A DNA stretch of 64,000 nt from Providencia rettgeri (GTDB lineage Bacteria > Pseudomonadota > Gammaproteobacteria > Enterobacterales > Enterobacteriaceae): contig NZ_CP059348.1 of the NCBI RefSeq assembly GCF_013702265.1, forward strand, positions 2,232,001 through 2,296,000. The letters run 5' to 3'. The translations under genes and the position numbers were made by a program. The notes beneath the pieces are model-generated. The model did no database searches and had not been told where the DNA came from. It was given only the letters and a program-made list of their open reading frames with translations. How positions within the stretch are numbered: the stretch's first letter is position 1; each line of letters opens with the position of its first letter. Shown in pieces: positions 1 to 10,513 of this stretch.

Positions 1-389
1 AACCTATGTAGATAACTAAGTGTATGAATTTCCATCTATCACTATGTTAAATTAGTTCCTTTAGATCACACATCATCTGTGTTGTAGACAATTAATCTCA
101 AACTGATATTAACTTTATCTGGTATAGCCATTGGCACATATTGCCAAATTGATTCTGTCAAAAAAAGAAAATTTACGTTAAAACATCCATTGATACATCG
201 ACAAACAAAAGGTAATGGTTATCACTAGGCTATTAATATAAAATTTAGTGGCATTTTCTAATTACCTTTTTTCATTAGTACTGTTATTGATAATAGAGCA
301 ATTTATAGCAACGAAAATTTTTATAATTCTTTTGTAAAAAAATTGCATTCGTTAAAGATAACTTTTAAACTACCAAAGTAATTTAGCTA
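1..389. other. AT-rich upstream region of hns
   Basis: No convincing gene is seen here. The stretch is very AT-rich with many A and T runs, which is typical of curved DNA upstream of hns, a gene known to be autoregulated. The neighbour further left lies outside the window. Confidence 0.5.
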
Positions 390-425
390 TTGCAGAATTT
401 AAAATAGCACTCTATTATTACTGTA
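390..425 (+). promoter_or_regulatory. Probable sigma-70 promoter of hns
   Basis: A TTGCAG -35 element (390-395), a 17-bp spacer and a TATTAT -10 element (413-418) predict transcription starting near 425. That leaves a leader of about 34 nt before the ATG at 459, close to the short leader known for E. coli hns. It also argues against translation from the upstream ATG at 429. Confidence 0.65.
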
Positions 426-458
426 CACATGCCAACATATAAAATTGAGACCAGGAAA

Positions 459-869
459 ATGAGCGAATCATTAAAAGCATTAAATAACATCCGTACGCTT
501 CGTGCTCAAGCACGAGAAGTTACTTTAGAATCTTTAGAAGAAATGCTGGAAAAATTAACTGTCGTTGTTGATGAACGTCGTGAAGAAGAAAGCCAAGCTC
601 GCGCTGAAGTCGAAGAACGTAATCGCAAACTGGAAAAAGTTCGCGAAATGATTTTAGAGCAAGGCGTAGATTTAAATGACCTTCTGCAAACTATGGATTC
701 TGGTAAAAGCACCAGCACTCGCGCTAAGCGCGCTGCTCGCCCAGCAAAATATAAATATGTTGATGAGAACGGCGAAACTAAAACTTGGACAGGCCAAGGT
801 CGTACTCCAGCAGTAATTAAAGTTGCAATCGAAGAACAAGGCAAATCTTTAGACGATTTCTTAATCTAA
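459..869 (+). CDS. hns: Nucleoid-associated silencer H-NS
   Basis: H-NS is a small DNA-bridging protein that silences AT-rich and horizontally acquired genes and autoregulates itself. The 136-residue product has an N-terminal coiled-coil oligomerisation region (about residues 1-65, rich in Glu, Arg and Leu). A basic linker follows ([13 protein letters not shown]), then a C-terminal DNA-binding domain with the family's TWTGQGRTP loop. The start at 459 (MSESLKAL) gives almost exactly the E. coli length (137). An in-frame ATG at 429 would add ten atypical residues and would leave nearly no leader after the predicted promoter. It is convergent with galU, as in E. coli. Confidence 0.97.
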   Translation: MSESLKALNNIRTLRAQAREVTLESLEEMLEKLTVVVDERREEESQARAEVEERNRKLEKVREMILEQGVDLNDLLQTMDSGKSTSTRAKRAARPAKYKYVDENGETKTWTGQGRTPAVIKVAIEEQGKSLDDFLI

Positions 870-891
870 TATTGATACCCCTTCAAATTCT

Positions 892-920
892 AAACACCCT
901 TTTTATAAGGGTGTTTTTAT
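892..920 (+). terminator. Rho-independent terminator of hns
   Basis: A 10-bp stem (AAACACCCTT/AAGGGTGTTT) with a 5-nt loop is followed by a T-rich tract, 23 nt after the hns stop codon. Confidence 0.85.
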
Positions 921-1192
921 TTATAGCAGCCTTATTAATATCCACTTATCATCCCCTATGCTCCACTCCCTTCACCTATTTTTAATCAAAAAGAATGATA
1001 CAAAATAAAATATACGTTAAAGTAAAGTTACGTAATTTAATCCAGTGATATTCTTTAAGTTCCCTCTAAGCACCCTACACTAATTATTTTACGCGCCATG
1101 CGGGTTATATTGATTTATATTATATAACTGACATTTAATGACACTTAAAATCTGAGTACTCCCTTTTACATATTCCCATATAAAGCATCTAT
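921..1192. other. Intergenic region between hns and galU
   Basis: Between the two convergent terminators there is AT-rich DNA without a reading frame, tRNA or repeat that I can support. Confidence 0.4.
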
Positions 1193-1222
1193 AAAAAAAG
1201 CCAACCATAAAGGTTAGCTTTT
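1193..1222 (-). terminator. Terminator of galU
   Basis: Read on the minus strand, AAAGCTAACC and GGTTGGCTTT form a stem with one G-U pair and a 5-nt loop. A run of seven T follows. Confidence 0.8.
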
Positions 1223-1246
1223 ATCTGTACAACAAAGATTAGTAAT

Positions 1247-2176
1247 TTAATTAGATTTCGATGATGAATCTAAATTAGCCGCTAACTCTTTAATCCACAC
1301 GGAAAAATCATTTCCTAGCGTATCGTGTTGCATGCCATATTCGACAAAGGCTTTCATGTAACCTAATTTATTTCCGCAGTCATGACTTTTACCACATAAG
1401 TGGTATGCTTCAACGGGTTCCTTATTTTCCATCATTAATGCGATTGCATCCGTTAATTGGATTTCATCGCCAGCACCCGGTGCTGTTTTCGCTAATGCAT
1501 CCCAAATTTTTTCGGATAATACATAACGTCCTACGATAGATAAATTGGATGGCGCTTCATCACGTTTCGGTTTTTCAACCATACGAGAAATAGGTTTACT
1601 ATCACCTGGGTGTAAAGTCACACCGTTGCAATCCACAATTCCGTAGTTAGAAACATCTTCTTCTGGTACTGGCTCAACTAAAATTTGGCTAGCCCCAGTA
1701 GTTTCGTAGTGTTCTAACATCTCTTTAAGGTTGAATTTCGTTAAATCGGTGCTGTAGCGGTCTAAAATAACATCCGGAAGGATCACGGCAAAAGGCTCAT
1801 CACCGACTAATGGCTTAGCACACAGAATGGCGTGACCTAAGCCTTTAGCAATGCCTTGGCGTGTTTGCATGATAGTCACATGACTTGGGCAAATGGATTT
1901 AACTTCATCCAATAATTGGCGCTTAACTCGCGCCTCTAAAATGGCTTCAAGTTCAAAACTGGTATCAAAGTGGTTTTCAATAGAATTTTTAGATGAATGT
2001 GTCACTAGTACAATTTCATTAATCCCTGCGGCAATACACTCATTAACCACATACTGGATTAAAGGCTTATCAACAACCGGTAACATCTCTTTAGGAATGG
2101 CTTTCGTCGCTGGAAGCATACGTGTTCCTAAACCTGCTACTGGGATTACCGCTTTACGCACCTTGCGTTTGATCAT
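1247..2176 (-). CDS. galU: UTP-glucose-1-phosphate uridylyltransferase
   Basis: GalU makes UDP-glucose from UTP and glucose-1-phosphate in the cytosol, feeding LPS, osmoregulated glucan and galactose metabolism. The 309-residue product is close to the family length (about 300). It begins with the nucleotidyltransferase signature region [20 protein letters not shown] (residues 11-30), including the GLGTR loop and the following catalytic Lys. Further motifs are the [14 protein letters not shown] segment and VEKP near residue 200. It lies head to tail with rssB and convergent with hns, the same order as in E. coli. The C-terminal tail is Ser/Asp-rich and variable in the family. Confidence 0.97.
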   Translation of the reverse strand: MIKRKVRKAVIPVAGLGTRMLPATKAIPKEMLPVVDKPLIQYVVNECIAAGINEIVLVTHSSKNSIENHFDTSFELEAILEARVKRQLLDEVKSICPSHVTIMQTRQGIAKGLGHAILCAKPLVGDEPFAVILPDVILDRYSTDLTKFNLKEMLEHYETTGASQILVEPVPEEDVSNYGIVDCNGVTLHPGDSKPISRMVEKPKRDEAPSNLSIVGRYVLSEKIWDALAKTAPGAGDEIQLTDAIALMMENKEPVEAYHLCGKSHDCGNKLGYMKAFVEYGMQHDTLGNDFSVWIKELAANLDSSSKSN

Positions 2177-2333
2177 CTCGAGAACTCCAAAAATTTAATA
2201 AGCACCGTTTATATCTTCAATAAACTATACTGGTGCGTTTTTAGTGCGCGCCAGTATATCAGGATTCATTATTGAATAAATAGAGATAGGCTCGTTTAGG
2301 ATAAATAGAACCTATATTCATTAAATAAGTGCA

Positions 2334-3350
2334 TTATTTTTGAGCATCGGGATTAAACATTAACTTAATTTTCTGATTAGAATTATGAATAAGACACTTC
2401 CAATTCTCGCCTTGAAAATCTAATCGATTTGAATGATATGTTTTTAGCGTACCTAATGGAACATTGCGCGCAAGATGATAATGATGGTGCTCCGTTGTAA
2501 TATTGGCTTCCAGCCCTGCGCTCGCCAAAATCACACTTTTAGATTTGGTATTAAAGTAACCAAGTAACAATGGGAACTGGCCAGAAAAGCCAGAGTCTTC
2601 CAGTAAGTGATTTATTTGATTAATAATATTATCAATTTGCGGTAACTTTTTATCTCGGTTGTTCACCGCACTCTTTAACAAATCATTAAACACAACACGA
2701 ATTAAAAAGGCCGCCATCACACCTTCTTGCGGGGAGCGTTCTATATCAATGCAATAAAATCCAATTTGATCTTCCGATATTGCAGCGATGTCCAACAGCA
2801 GTCCAAAACGATTCGCTTCGTTTAATTGTCTATAGTTTATCTTATAGCCATTTATAACTTGCGCCACGGGAGGCTGTAATTGTTTCAAAATGGCTAACAT
2901 ATCCAACTTGTCATTACTCAAAATGTTCGAAATATTTTGGATTTCATTTTCAATGAGTGTTTCAGAGTCATACTGTTCTGGATACAGGGCCGCATGAATC
3001 GTCACTTTCACTTCATCAAGGTTTTTTATTGGCTTTAATAACGCATCTTTCGCCCCAAGACGAAACATTCTATCTAATTGCGTGAAGTCTGTGGTTGCCG
3101 AAATAACAATCACAGGTACATTAATATTGCGCTCCACCAGCTCCGCCATAAATGATTCTCCATTCATGACAGGCATATTGAGGTCACAAAGAATGACATC
3201 GGGAGTCACCTTTTTCTGCGTGATCAGGTCAAGTGCAAGCGCACCGTTATCCGCGATGTAGACTTCTGTTTCTAAACTTTCGAGGTATTCACGAAGAATA
3301 GTACAAAAAATTTTTTCATCTTCAACTATGAGTATTTTTCTATTTTTCAT
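2334..3350 (-). CDS. rssB: Response regulator RssB, sigma-S adaptor
   Basis: RssB binds RpoS and delivers it to the ClpXP protease, setting sigma-S stability. The 338-residue protein has an N-terminal receiver domain (about 1-125) with the acidic pocket ED at 10-11, the phosphoacceptor Asp56 in the sequence DVILCDLNMP, and the conserved Lys in LLKPI near 107. A linker helix and a degenerate PP2C-like C-terminal domain follow, as expected for RssB. Length matches E. coli (337). It sits upstream of galU as in E. coli. The rssA gene normally paired with it is missing: ychJ is the divergent neighbour. Confidence 0.93.
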   Translation of the reverse strand: MKNRKILIVEDEKIFCTILREYLESLETEVYIADNGALALDLITQKKVTPDVILCDLNMPVMNGESFMAELVERNINVPVIVISATTDFTQLDRMFRLGAKDALLKPIKNLDEVKVTIHAALYPEQYDSETLIENEIQNISNILSNDKLDMLAILKQLQPPVAQVINGYKINYRQLNEANRFGLLLDIAAISEDQIGFYCIDIERSPQEGVMAAFLIRVVFNDLLKSAVNNRDKKLPQIDNIINQINHLLEDSGFSGQFPLLLGYFNTKSKSVILASAGLEANITTEHHHYHLARNVPLGTLKTYHSNRLDFQGENWKCLIHNSNQKIKLMFNPDAQK

Positions 3351-3466
3351 ATCATACCTACCACGACAACCCTGGTTTCATAAGTAATATATTCTGACGA
3401 CAATAGTCATATTATAAAATCATTAACGACTATATTTTTAAGTATAGTTATTTTATCGAGAAAAGA

Positions 3467-3946
3467 ATGAGCCAATCTTTAAAAAATAATTGTAGCTGTG
3501 GTCATCCTCTGCCGTTTGACCAATGCTGCTCTCCGCTGTTGCTTGGGCAGGCTATTGCTGAAACCCCAGAGCAATTAATGCGTTCACGATACAGCGCTTA
3601 TATCCATCACAATGCGGATTACCTCATCAAAACATGGCATCCAGATTGCCAAGCACAAGAGTGGCGAGAGGCTATCTTAGATAGTTTTGAACAAACTGAA
3701 TGGCTGGGCCTGCGTGTCATTAGTTCTTCTCATGCTAAAAATCCTGACGAAGCTTATGTCGAATTTTCGGCTTGCTTTATTGATGAAAAAGCTGATCATA
3801 AACAGCTTATTCACGAACGTTCCCGTTTTCTTCGCATTGATACACAGTGGTATTACATTGACGGAATAACACCAAAAGTTGGGCGCAATGATGATTGCCC
3901 ATGCGGCTCAGGAAAAAAATTTAAGAAGTGCTGCGATAGTTATTAA
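3467..3946 (+). CDS. ychJ: SEC-C motif protein YchJ (UPF0225)
   Basis: This 159-residue protein carries two Cys-rich zinc-binding SEC-C-like motifs. One is at the N terminus ([13 protein letters not shown], about residues 9-21) and one at the extreme C terminus ([13 protein letters not shown]). Between them lies an NTF2-like domain typical of YchJ. Its function is not established. It is divergent from rssB and upstream of purU in the same direction, as in E. coli apart from the absence of rssA. The start at 3467 has an A/G-rich ribosome-binding stretch (GAGAAAAG) just upstream. Confidence 0.92.
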   Translation: MSQSLKNNCSCGHPLPFDQCCSPLLLGQAIAETPEQLMRSRYSAYIHHNADYLIKTWHPDCQAQEWREAILDSFEQTEWLGLRVISSSHAKNPDEAYVEFSACFIDEKADHKQLIHERSRFLRIDTQWYYIDGITPKVGRNDDCPCGSGKKFKKCCDSY

Positions 3947-4035
3947 TTCTCTGTTTATCAATTCGTATATTCATTGCACAAATTACGATGAGCCTAAATT
4001 ATTAGGCTTTAGTCAGTTAAGGATTAGACAGTTCC

Positions 4036-4884
4036 ATGCAACACAAAAATGTACAGAAAAAAATTCTCAGAACCATTTGTCCAGATGCAAAAGGATTGAT
4101 CGCTAAAATCACCAACATTTGCTACAAACACCAGCTGAACATTATCCAAAATAATGAGTTTGTTGATCACCGTACTGGTCGTTTCTTCATGAGAACGGAA
4201 CTGGAAGGGATTTTTAACGATGAAACTTTACTGGCTGATTTAGATGATGCATTGCCGGAAGGATCTAAGCGTGAATTAAACACTGCAGGGCGTCGACGCA
4301 TTGTTATTATGGTCACAAAAGAGGCGCACTGCCTTGGTGATCTTCTGATGAAAAGTGCTTACGATGGGTTAGATGTCGATATTGCTGCCGTTATCGGCAA
4401 CCACGATACTTTGAAAAACCTGGTCGAGCAGTTTGGTATTCCATTCCACCATATTAGCCATGAAGGGTTAACCCGCGAACAGCACGATGAAAAGCTCACT
4501 GCGCAGATTGATCAATATCAGCCTGATTACGTTGTCCTTGCGAAATATATGCGAGTGTTAACCCCTGCTTTCGTTCAGCATTACCCTAATCAAATTATTA
4601 ATATTCACCATTCATTCTTACCTGCATTCATTGGCGCACGTCCTTATCACCAAGCCTATGAGCGTGGTGTTAAGATCATTGGAGCAACCGCTCACTTTGT
4701 GAACGATAATTTGGATGAGGGCCCAATCATCACGCAAAACGTTATCAATGTGGACCACACATTTACTGCGGATGATATGATGCGTGCAGGTCGAGACGTT
4801 GAAAAGAACGTACTGAGCCACGCTTTATATTGGGTATTGGCACAGCGCGTCTTTGTTTATGGAAATCGAACAATTATTTTATAA
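4036..4884 (+). CDS. purU: Formyltetrahydrofolate deformylase
   Basis: PurU hydrolyses 10-formyl-THF to THF and formate, balancing the one-carbon pool and supplying formate for PurT. The 282-residue product has an N-terminal ACT regulatory domain (about residues 8-88, beginning RTICPDAKGLIAKIT). A formyltransferase catalytic domain follows, with the INIHHSFLPAFIGARPYHQA segment that contains the conserved Asn and His, and the downstream Asp in DEGPII. Its length is E. coli-like (280). The next gene is tRNA-Tyr, as in E. coli. Confidence 0.96.
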   Translation: MQHKNVQKKILRTICPDAKGLIAKITNICYKHQLNIIQNNEFVDHRTGRFFMRTELEGIFNDETLLADLDDALPEGSKRELNTAGRRRIVIMVTKEAHCLGDLLMKSAYDGLDVDIAAVIGNHDTLKNLVEQFGIPFHHISHEGLTREQHDEKLTAQIDQYQPDYVVLAKYMRVLTPAFVQHYPNQIINIHHSFLPAFIGARPYHQAYERGVKIIGATAHFVNDNLDEGPIITQNVINVDHTFTADDMMRAGRDVEKNVLSHALYWVLAQRVFVYGNRTIIL

Positions 4885-5043
4885 CATAGCGCATCAGTTA
4901 TTAATTGTAGTAATTTGTTGATTTATCACGCATTGAGATTAAAAAATCAGCATTCAGACATTTTTTTTCAATTAATACTTTACAGGGGCGCGTCATTTGA
5001 TATGATGCCGCCCGCTGTGAACGATTACAGCAATTCAAAATCT

Positions 5044-5128
<85 letters not shown>

Positions 5129-5129
5129 T

Positions 5130-6005
5130 CTAAGCAGTCTCTTTTCCCAGTTTATCAACTACCCCAATAAATCGATTTAACACACTTGAATGTGATTTTG
5201 ATTTATAAATATAACAGTCACTTTTATCCAAAATTCCATTTAATGAGACATAGATCAGTGACCTATCAATCAGCTCATCCTCAGGATAGTGATCTATAAT
5301 CCCGATAAAATCACCGTCTTGAATGAAACTCTGGCAACACCCAATATTGTCCATCTGTCGTATACTGGATTTACTCTCTGCGGTTTCAACTTTAGCCAGT
5401 AAGTCACTCATTAGTGAGCTTTTATAAAATGAAGGGTCACATAGCCAAGTACTTTGCTGTAGCAATACGACAACATCATGATTAAATTTTTCATATAACT
5501 CTTTTCTGCAATAAATACCTAACGGAGCATTCTCTATTTTTTTTTGTAATGAAAATCTTTCACTGACGACTAATTCAGAACTTAAAATTAAAGTATTCCC
5601 ATCATAATCGACAATTTCATCTACCTCATCATAGTTAAATCTTAATATATTAACCTGTACATTATTTTTGTGTGCTGCTTGATATAAATTAATTAGATGA
5701 TTTTCTTTTCCCCAGTCATAATAAATATTGGCTTCATTGACGATATAACCAGAAAAATGTTTTTTCGTTATTTCTTTCTCCTGCAAGTAGAGATCTCTAA
5801 GATCATTATAAAGTTCTTGGCCGTCCTTAGTTAATGTCATTCCAAATTTTTCTCGTTTAAAAAGCCGTTTACCCAAACTCGTTTCAAAGTCTTTTATGGA
5901 TTTTGCGATGGGGGGTGTCGTGCGGTTCATCACCCTTGCAGCCTTGCTTAGCGAGCCATTTTCAACAACTGCCATAAACGCCTCTAATTTTCTTGAAAAG
6001 AACAT
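5130..6005 (-). CDS. LysR-family transcriptional regulator
   Basis: The 291-residue protein has a typical N-terminal winged helix-turn-helix (about residues 3-62). It includes the A-x-x-M-N-x-T-x-P-x-x-x-x-x-I-x-x-F-E pattern and the LFKR wing. The C-terminal effector domain is divergent and I cannot assign it to a characterised regulator. Its stop codon lies 1 bp from the CCA end of the tRNA-Tyr, and about 455 bp of very AT-rich DNA precede it. No E. coli neighbour corresponds, so it may be an accessory insertion beside the tRNA. Its target is unknown; the next gene, xthA, is divergent. Confidence 0.85.
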   Translation of the reverse strand: MFFSRKLEAFMAVVENGSLSKAARVMNRTTPPIAKSIKDFETSLGKRLFKREKFGMTLTKDGQELYNDLRDLYLQEKEITKKHFSGYIVNEANIYYDWGKENHLINLYQAAHKNNVQVNILRFNYDEVDEIVDYDGNTLILSSELVVSERFSLQKKIENAPLGIYCRKELYEKFNHDVVVLLQQSTWLCDPSFYKSSLMSDLLAKVETAESKSSIRQMDNIGCCQSFIQDGDFIGIIDHYPEDELIDRSLIYVSLNGILDKSDCYIYKSKSHSSVLNRFIGVVDKLGKETA

Positions 6006-6460
6006 ATCTATGACCCCATTCTATTTATTGAAATGTAAACCAACATGATTATTTTAAATAACAGCATATTGATTAACCCATAATCTTCCACATCAAATAA
6101 AAATTTAAATAAATTTTTTCATTTGATGGTTAACAATATTTCATAAAAGTATTTTTATAATTTCCAACATGGCAAAGCAATATATTATATTGTTTCATTT
6201 GATTATTTTTTATTGCCCCACCATTAAATCACATTAAAATATAAATAACCAACTGACTTTAAATGAACTTTTTAGTAGTTAATTATAAAACTAACAAACA
6301 TTTTTTAATTAACAGTCATAGATATATTATTATTAAAAATTAAAGTTCCCTAATAAATTATGGGCAATTATATAAACAAAAAATATTTAATAGTTACACT
6401 ATTGTTAGCATCTGATAGAATCCCCTCAGTCATGTTCAAAGCAATGGGTGATAAGTAACC
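6006..6460. other. AT-rich divergent intergenic region
   Basis: This 455-bp stretch lies between the LysR gene and xthA. It must contain both promoters, but no clear operator stood out. Base composition is visibly more AT-rich than in the flanking genes. I see no small gene, RNA or repeat in it. Confidence 0.4.
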
Positions 6461-7273
6461 ATGAAATTTATTTCGTTCAACATTAATGGTCTAAGAGCAC
6501 GTCCTCATCAACTGGAAGCGATTATTGAGAAGCATCAACCTGAAGTCATTGGGTTACAAGAAACAAAAGTCCACGATGATATGTTCCCTTACGAGGAAGT
6601 CAGTAAATTAGGCTACCATGTTTATTTTCACGGTCAAAAAGCCCACTATGGTGTAGCATTACTCCTGAAAAATGAACCACTTGCCGTTAGAAAAGGGTTT
6701 CCAACGGATGATGATGAAGCTCAGCGCCGCATCATCATGGCTGATATTCAAACCAGCGAAGGAATTTTGACCGTCGTTAATGGCTACTTCCCTCAAGGGG
6801 AAAGCCGTGACCACCCGACCAAATTCCCAGCAAAAGAAAAATTCTATCGTGATCTGCAAGATTACGTAACATCAACGCAAACCGCGGATTCCCAATTGCT
6901 GATTATGGGTGACATGAACATCAGCCATACGGATTTAGACATCGGCATTGGTGAAGTTAACCGTAAGCGTTGGTTGAAAACCGGAAAATGCTCATTCTTA
7001 CCTGAAGAGCGTGAATGGCTGGATAAACTACTGAGTTGGGGACTTGTTGATACCTATCGTGAACAGCATCCAGATACCACCGATTGCTACTCATGGTTTG
7101 ATTATCGCTCCAAAGGCTTTGACGATAACCGAGGTCTGCGTATTGACCTTCTGCTCGCCTCAAAGAAACTCGCCAGCCGTTGTAGCGCAACAGGTATTGA
7201 TTACGACATCCGTGGCATGGAAAAACCGTCTGACCACGCACCTGTTTGGGCCGAGTTTGACCTTACTAAGTAA
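6461..7273 (+). CDS. xthA: Exodeoxyribonuclease III
   Basis: XthA is the major AP endonuclease and 3'-5' exonuclease of base-excision repair. The 270-residue protein (E. coli 268) shows the family order of metal and catalytic residues. These are FNINGLRAR at the N terminus, LQETK with the metal-binding Glu, MGDMNISH with the catalytic Asp and Asn, the RIDLLLAS segment, and the C-terminal [10 protein letters not shown] with the catalytic His. It is convergent with the DJ-1/PfpI gene; an imperfect inverted repeat (about 7292-7313) lies between them. Confidence 0.96.
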   Translation: MKFISFNINGLRARPHQLEAIIEKHQPEVIGLQETKVHDDMFPYEEVSKLGYHVYFHGQKAHYGVALLLKNEPLAVRKGFPTDDDEAQRRIIMADIQTSEGILTVVNGYFPQGESRDHPTKFPAKEKFYRDLQDYVTSTQTADSQLLIMGDMNISHTDLDIGIGEVNRKRWLKTGKCSFLPEEREWLDKLLSWGLVDTYREQHPDTTDCYSWFDYRSKGFDDNRGLRIDLLLASKKLASRCSATGIDYDIRGMEKPSDHAPVWAEFDLTK

Positions 7274-7333
7274 TCCCAAGCCTCTCTTTATAGGGCATAA
7301 TCATATGCCCTATGCTTTCCCCTAGATCCCTTC

Positions 7334-7936
7334 CTACATTCGTCCTTGGTGCACACTAAATTCAATCAATGAATTGAATAACTGTTGCTGGCCTGTTGGC
7401 AATACAGGTTGTAGCGTCGCGTCTCTTTTTTGTTTATCAAACAGCGATTCAATTAACCATCCCACCAAATACAGTGCAGATAAACAACCACCTGCCGTTG
7501 CTACATGACCATCGCACACTAAAGGTTGATTTACTGGCTCCACTGACAATGTCTTCAGCACAGCCATCGCTTCAGGATGTGTAGATGCTTGACGTTTAGG
7601 CAACAACCCTAACGCATTGAGAATAAATGCCCCAGCACAAATAGAACCAATATATTGACGAGATGAGTCCAAGTTAATAGAGGGTAAAAAACTCGAATCA
7701 GCTAAAGCTAGTGGAACCCCCTCTTTGCCGCTACAGAACAAAACAGCATCCGCTTGGCTTGCCTCACACAAAGCACCCTGTGGAGTAATTTCTAATCCAT
7801 GGGCAGAGCGTAATGTTGATGCATTTCCCAAAATACGTACGCGCCAATCCTGTCGATTACGCCCCAAAATATCCCACATCAGAAACAGATCGATGTCCGT
7901 AAACTGGTCAAATGCAATAATGGCGATTTCTTTCAT
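7334..7936 (-). CDS. DJ-1/PfpI family protein
   Basis: A 200-residue class I glutamine amidotransferase-like protein of the DJ-1/PfpI superfamily. The nucleophile elbow is GSICAGAF with its Cys near residue 99, followed by an ATAGGCLSALYLVGWLIE segment typical of the AraC-type DJ-1 subgroup. There is no C-terminal helix-turn-helix, so it is a stand-alone domain. It may act as a glyoxalase, isonitrile hydratase-like enzyme or chaperone; substrate cannot be told from sequence. It is divergent from a TetR regulator 96 bp away, which suggests control by that regulator. Confidence 0.85.
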   Translation of the reverse strand: MKEIAIIAFDQFTDIDLFLMWDILGRNRQDWRVRILGNASTLRSAHGLEITPQGALCEASQADAVLFCSGKEGVPLALADSSFLPSINLDSSRQYIGSICAGAFILNALGLLPKRQASTHPEAMAVLKTLSVEPVNQPLVCDGHVATAGGCLSALYLVGWLIESLFDKQKRDATLQPVLPTGQQQLFNSLIEFSVHQGRM

Positions 7937-8001
7937 GATTTGTACCTTTATTATTCCCCAGAAAATAATTAGGCTTTAAAGATAACAATCACCCTACCAC
8001 C

Positions 8002-8016
8002 ATACACAGTCTGTAT
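8002..8016. promoter_or_regulatory. Candidate TetR operator
   Basis: ATACA-CAGTC-TGTAT is a perfect 5-bp-arm inverted repeat located 18 bp before the TetR start codon, in the divergent intergenic region. The position and symmetry fit an autoregulatory operator. This is inference only. Confidence 0.4.
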
Positions 8017-8032
8017 TGAGCAAGAAAATAGA

Positions 8033-8578
8033 ATGAAGAAATTAACCCGTGAAAGCTGGATTAAGATGGGATTTGACGTGCTAGACAGTGAAGGGTACAC
8101 GCAATTTTCTATCGAGCGCATCGCCCGCAAATTGAATGTCACGCGCGGCTCTTTTTACCACCATTTTAAAGGGCGAGAGGCATTTATACGTGCTCTACTA
8201 ACCTGCTGGGAAACCGAATATACCGAGAATATGCTCAACTATGCCAGTAAAGGCGAAAGCCTTGATGATATTTTGAGTCACTATTTAGATATCGCCGCCA
8301 ATAAGAAACCCGACCGGGAAATCGCAATCCGTGCATGGGCACTCAGCGATAAAATCGTGGCAGAATATCAGCAACGCGTAGATGATACTCGCTTGGCTTT
8401 TGTGGTAAACAAACTAAAAAACCGTTTTATTCCTGACAGTTATGCCCAAACGCTAGGGAATCTCATTCACCTGTGTTTGATTGGCGGACAAATGAGCGGC
8501 CAGCGCCATCAACCTCAAGAATTCAACCAATTACTGCTTAGTGCGCTCAAGTTTAGAAATCCACTGCGCCTATTCTGA
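8033..8578 (+). CDS. TetR/AcrR-family regulator
   Basis: The 181-residue protein has the TetR N-terminal helix-turn-helix. The segment around residues 27-53 reads [19 protein letters not shown] followed by KGREAFI, a very typical recognition helix and anchor. The C-terminal ligand domain is not recognisable. It is divergent from the DJ-1/PfpI gene, its most likely target. Its last 9 bp overlap the 3' end of topB on the opposite strand. Confidence 0.9.
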   Translation: MKKLTRESWIKMGFDVLDSEGYTQFSIERIARKLNVTRGSFYHHFKGREAFIRALLTCWETEYTENMLNYASKGESLDDILSHYLDIAANKKPDREIAIRAWALSDKIVAEYQQRVDDTRLAFVVNKLKNRFIPDSYAQTLGNLIHLCLIGGQMSGQRHQPQEFNQLLLSALKFRNPLRLF

Positions 8579-10510
8579 CGGTGAGGATTTTTTCCCTTTA
8601 CTCGCACTTGCTTTTTTCGCGCCCTTCTTTGCCCCTTTGTTATTGGCAACAGGTGGCAACTCACGAAACGCGCGCAAGTTTGTATATTGACGAGCTTGCT
8701 GAATTAAGTTGATTAACGTCTGGCTTAACGGCTGCATAAAATCATCATAGCGAGTCTGTTTTTCACTGATCTGCGTTAGCCTTGATTCCCAGTGAGCCGT
8801 CATATCGGGCAAGGTCGCCATATCTGGTAAAACGTGGATCAGCGCTCGCCCAGCAGGTGAGGCGTGAATATAACGCCCTTTTTTAAACAGAAATTGACGT
8901 TTAAACAGCAAATCGATGATCCCCGCTCGCGTCGCTTCGGTGCCTAAACCATCCGTTTCACGCAATACTTTTTTTAATGCTTTATCCTGCACAAAACGGG
9001 CGATCCCCGTCATGGCCGAAAGTAACGTTGCATCGGTAAATGGACGTGGTGGCTGAGTTTGCCGTTCGACCACTTCACCTTTTTCACACAAAAGATCATC
9101 GCCTTTTTTCACGATAGGCAATGGCATACCGTCATTTTCCGCGTCACGCTCTTTCCCGCCTAACACGACGCGCCAGCCCACTTCTGCAAGAAAACGCGCT
9201 TTAGCGTTAAATTTGCCATTCTCAATGTCTAAATCGATGGTGCATTTACGGTAAACCGCATCCGCCATAAATTGGATAATGTACTGACGAGCAATTAACT
9301 GGTACACATTGCTTTCATTTTCAGTTAAACGCACAGCGGCTGTTTTAGCCGTCGGAATGATGGCATGGTGGGCATCTACTTTCTTATCATCCCAACAACG
9401 GTTTTTCTTATCCAGTTCAGGTAATTCAAATTCAGTTAATGCGGGTTGGTGTACCGCAATCGCATTTAATACCGCATGACGCCCTGCAAAATGCTCATCC
9501 GGCAAATACCGGCTATCCGAACGCGGGTAAGTGATAAGCTTATGGGTTTCATACAGTTTCTGGCAAATATCCAGCACCTCTTGAGCACTTAAACCGTATT
9601 TTTTGGCAGCTTCAATTTGCAAAGCGGATAATGAAAACGGCAATGGTGCAATCTCAGTTTCCTGTTTATCTTGGTATTGCGTGACAATTGCCGGTTTGCC
9701 TTCAATGCGAGAAACCACATGTTCCGCTAATGGGCGATGAATTAAACGCCCTTCTTCATCTTGAAAATCGATGCAAGATTCACTTGGCTGCCAAATTGCG
9801 ACAAAGCGCTCATCCTTTGGTGTGACAATGTGCGCTTTAACTTCAAAAAAGTCTTTCGGTACAAAGTGTTCTATCTCTTCGTCGCGCCTAACGACCAACC
9901 CCAATACAGGAGTTTGTACGCGCCCAACAGAGAGAACCCCTTGGTAACCACCTCGCTGTCCTAATAAGGTATAGGCGCGAGTCATGTTGATTCCATACAG
10001 CCAATCTGCACGAGCGCGGGCTAATGCAGAAACACATAATGGAATAAATTCACGGTTTTCACGTAAACGATCAATCGCTCTCTCAACAGCTTGAGGGTTC
10101 AAGTCGTTGATTAAACAGCGCTTCACGCTTTTGCGTTTTTCGGGATCAAGCTTGAAGTAATCCAGCACCTCATCCACCAGCAGCTGCCCCTCTCTATCGG
10201 GGTCTCCTGCGTGGACAACGACGCTGGCTTGTTTAAGTAGCGTGTCGATAGTGTTTAATTGTTTGGTTACTGCGGAACGAGGCTTCAATTGCCACTTCTC
10301 AGGAATGATCGGCAAATCTTGCAAATTCCAACGGGCATAACGCGGATCATACGCATCCGGTTCAGCCTGTTCTAAAAGATGCCCAATGCACCACGTGACC
10401 ATCTGGTCATCGCCACATTGAATAAAACCATCCCCTTTACGATGAGGTTTTGGCAGTACATCCGCAATGGCCCGTGCAAGACTGGGCTTTTCCGCAATAA
10501 ACAAACGCAT
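8570..10510 (-). CDS. topB: DNA topoisomerase III
   Basis: TopB is a type IA topoisomerase that decatenates and unlinks replication and recombination intermediates. The 646-residue protein (E. coli 653) has the Toprim domain at the N terminus ([20 protein letters not shown] metal motif). The catalytic Tyr lies in the [13 protein letters not shown] segment near residue 330, and the C-terminal tail is basic and Lys-rich. The gene follows selD by 3 bp, so ydjA-selD-topB is probably one operon, as in E. coli. The 3' end overlaps the TetR gene by 9 bp on the other strand. Confidence 0.97.
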   Translation of the reverse strand: MRLFIAEKPSLARAIADVLPKPHRKGDGFIQCGDDQMVTWCIGHLLEQAEPDAYDPRYARWNLQDLPIIPEKWQLKPRSAVTKQLNTIDTLLKQASVVVHAGDPDREGQLLVDEVLDYFKLDPEKRKSVKRCLINDLNPQAVERAIDRLRENREFIPLCVSALARARADWLYGINMTRAYTLLGQRGGYQGVLSVGRVQTPVLGLVVRRDEEIEHFVPKDFFEVKAHIVTPKDERFVAIWQPSESCIDFQDEEGRLIHRPLAEHVVSRIEGKPAIVTQYQDKQETEIAPLPFSLSALQIEAAKKYGLSAQEVLDICQKLYETHKLITYPRSDSRYLPDEHFAGRHAVLNAIAVHQPALTEFELPELDKKNRCWDDKKVDAHHAIIPTAKTAAVRLTENESNVYQLIARQYIIQFMADAVYRKCTIDLDIENGKFNAKARFLAEVGWRVVLGGKERDAENDGMPLPIVKKGDDLLCEKGEVVERQTQPPRPFTDATLLSAMTGIARFVQDKALKKVLRETDGLGTEATRAGIIDLLFKRQFLFKKGRYIHASPAGRALIHVLPDMATLPDMTAHWESRLTQISEKQTRYDDFMQPLSQTLINLIQQARQYTNLRAFRELPPVANNKGAKKGAKKASASKGKKSSPSE

Positions 10511-10513
10511 AGA

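Noticed and set aside
429-458. Extended start of hns at the ATG at 429
   Set aside because: The predicted promoter would give almost no leader, and the added residues are not found in H-NS.
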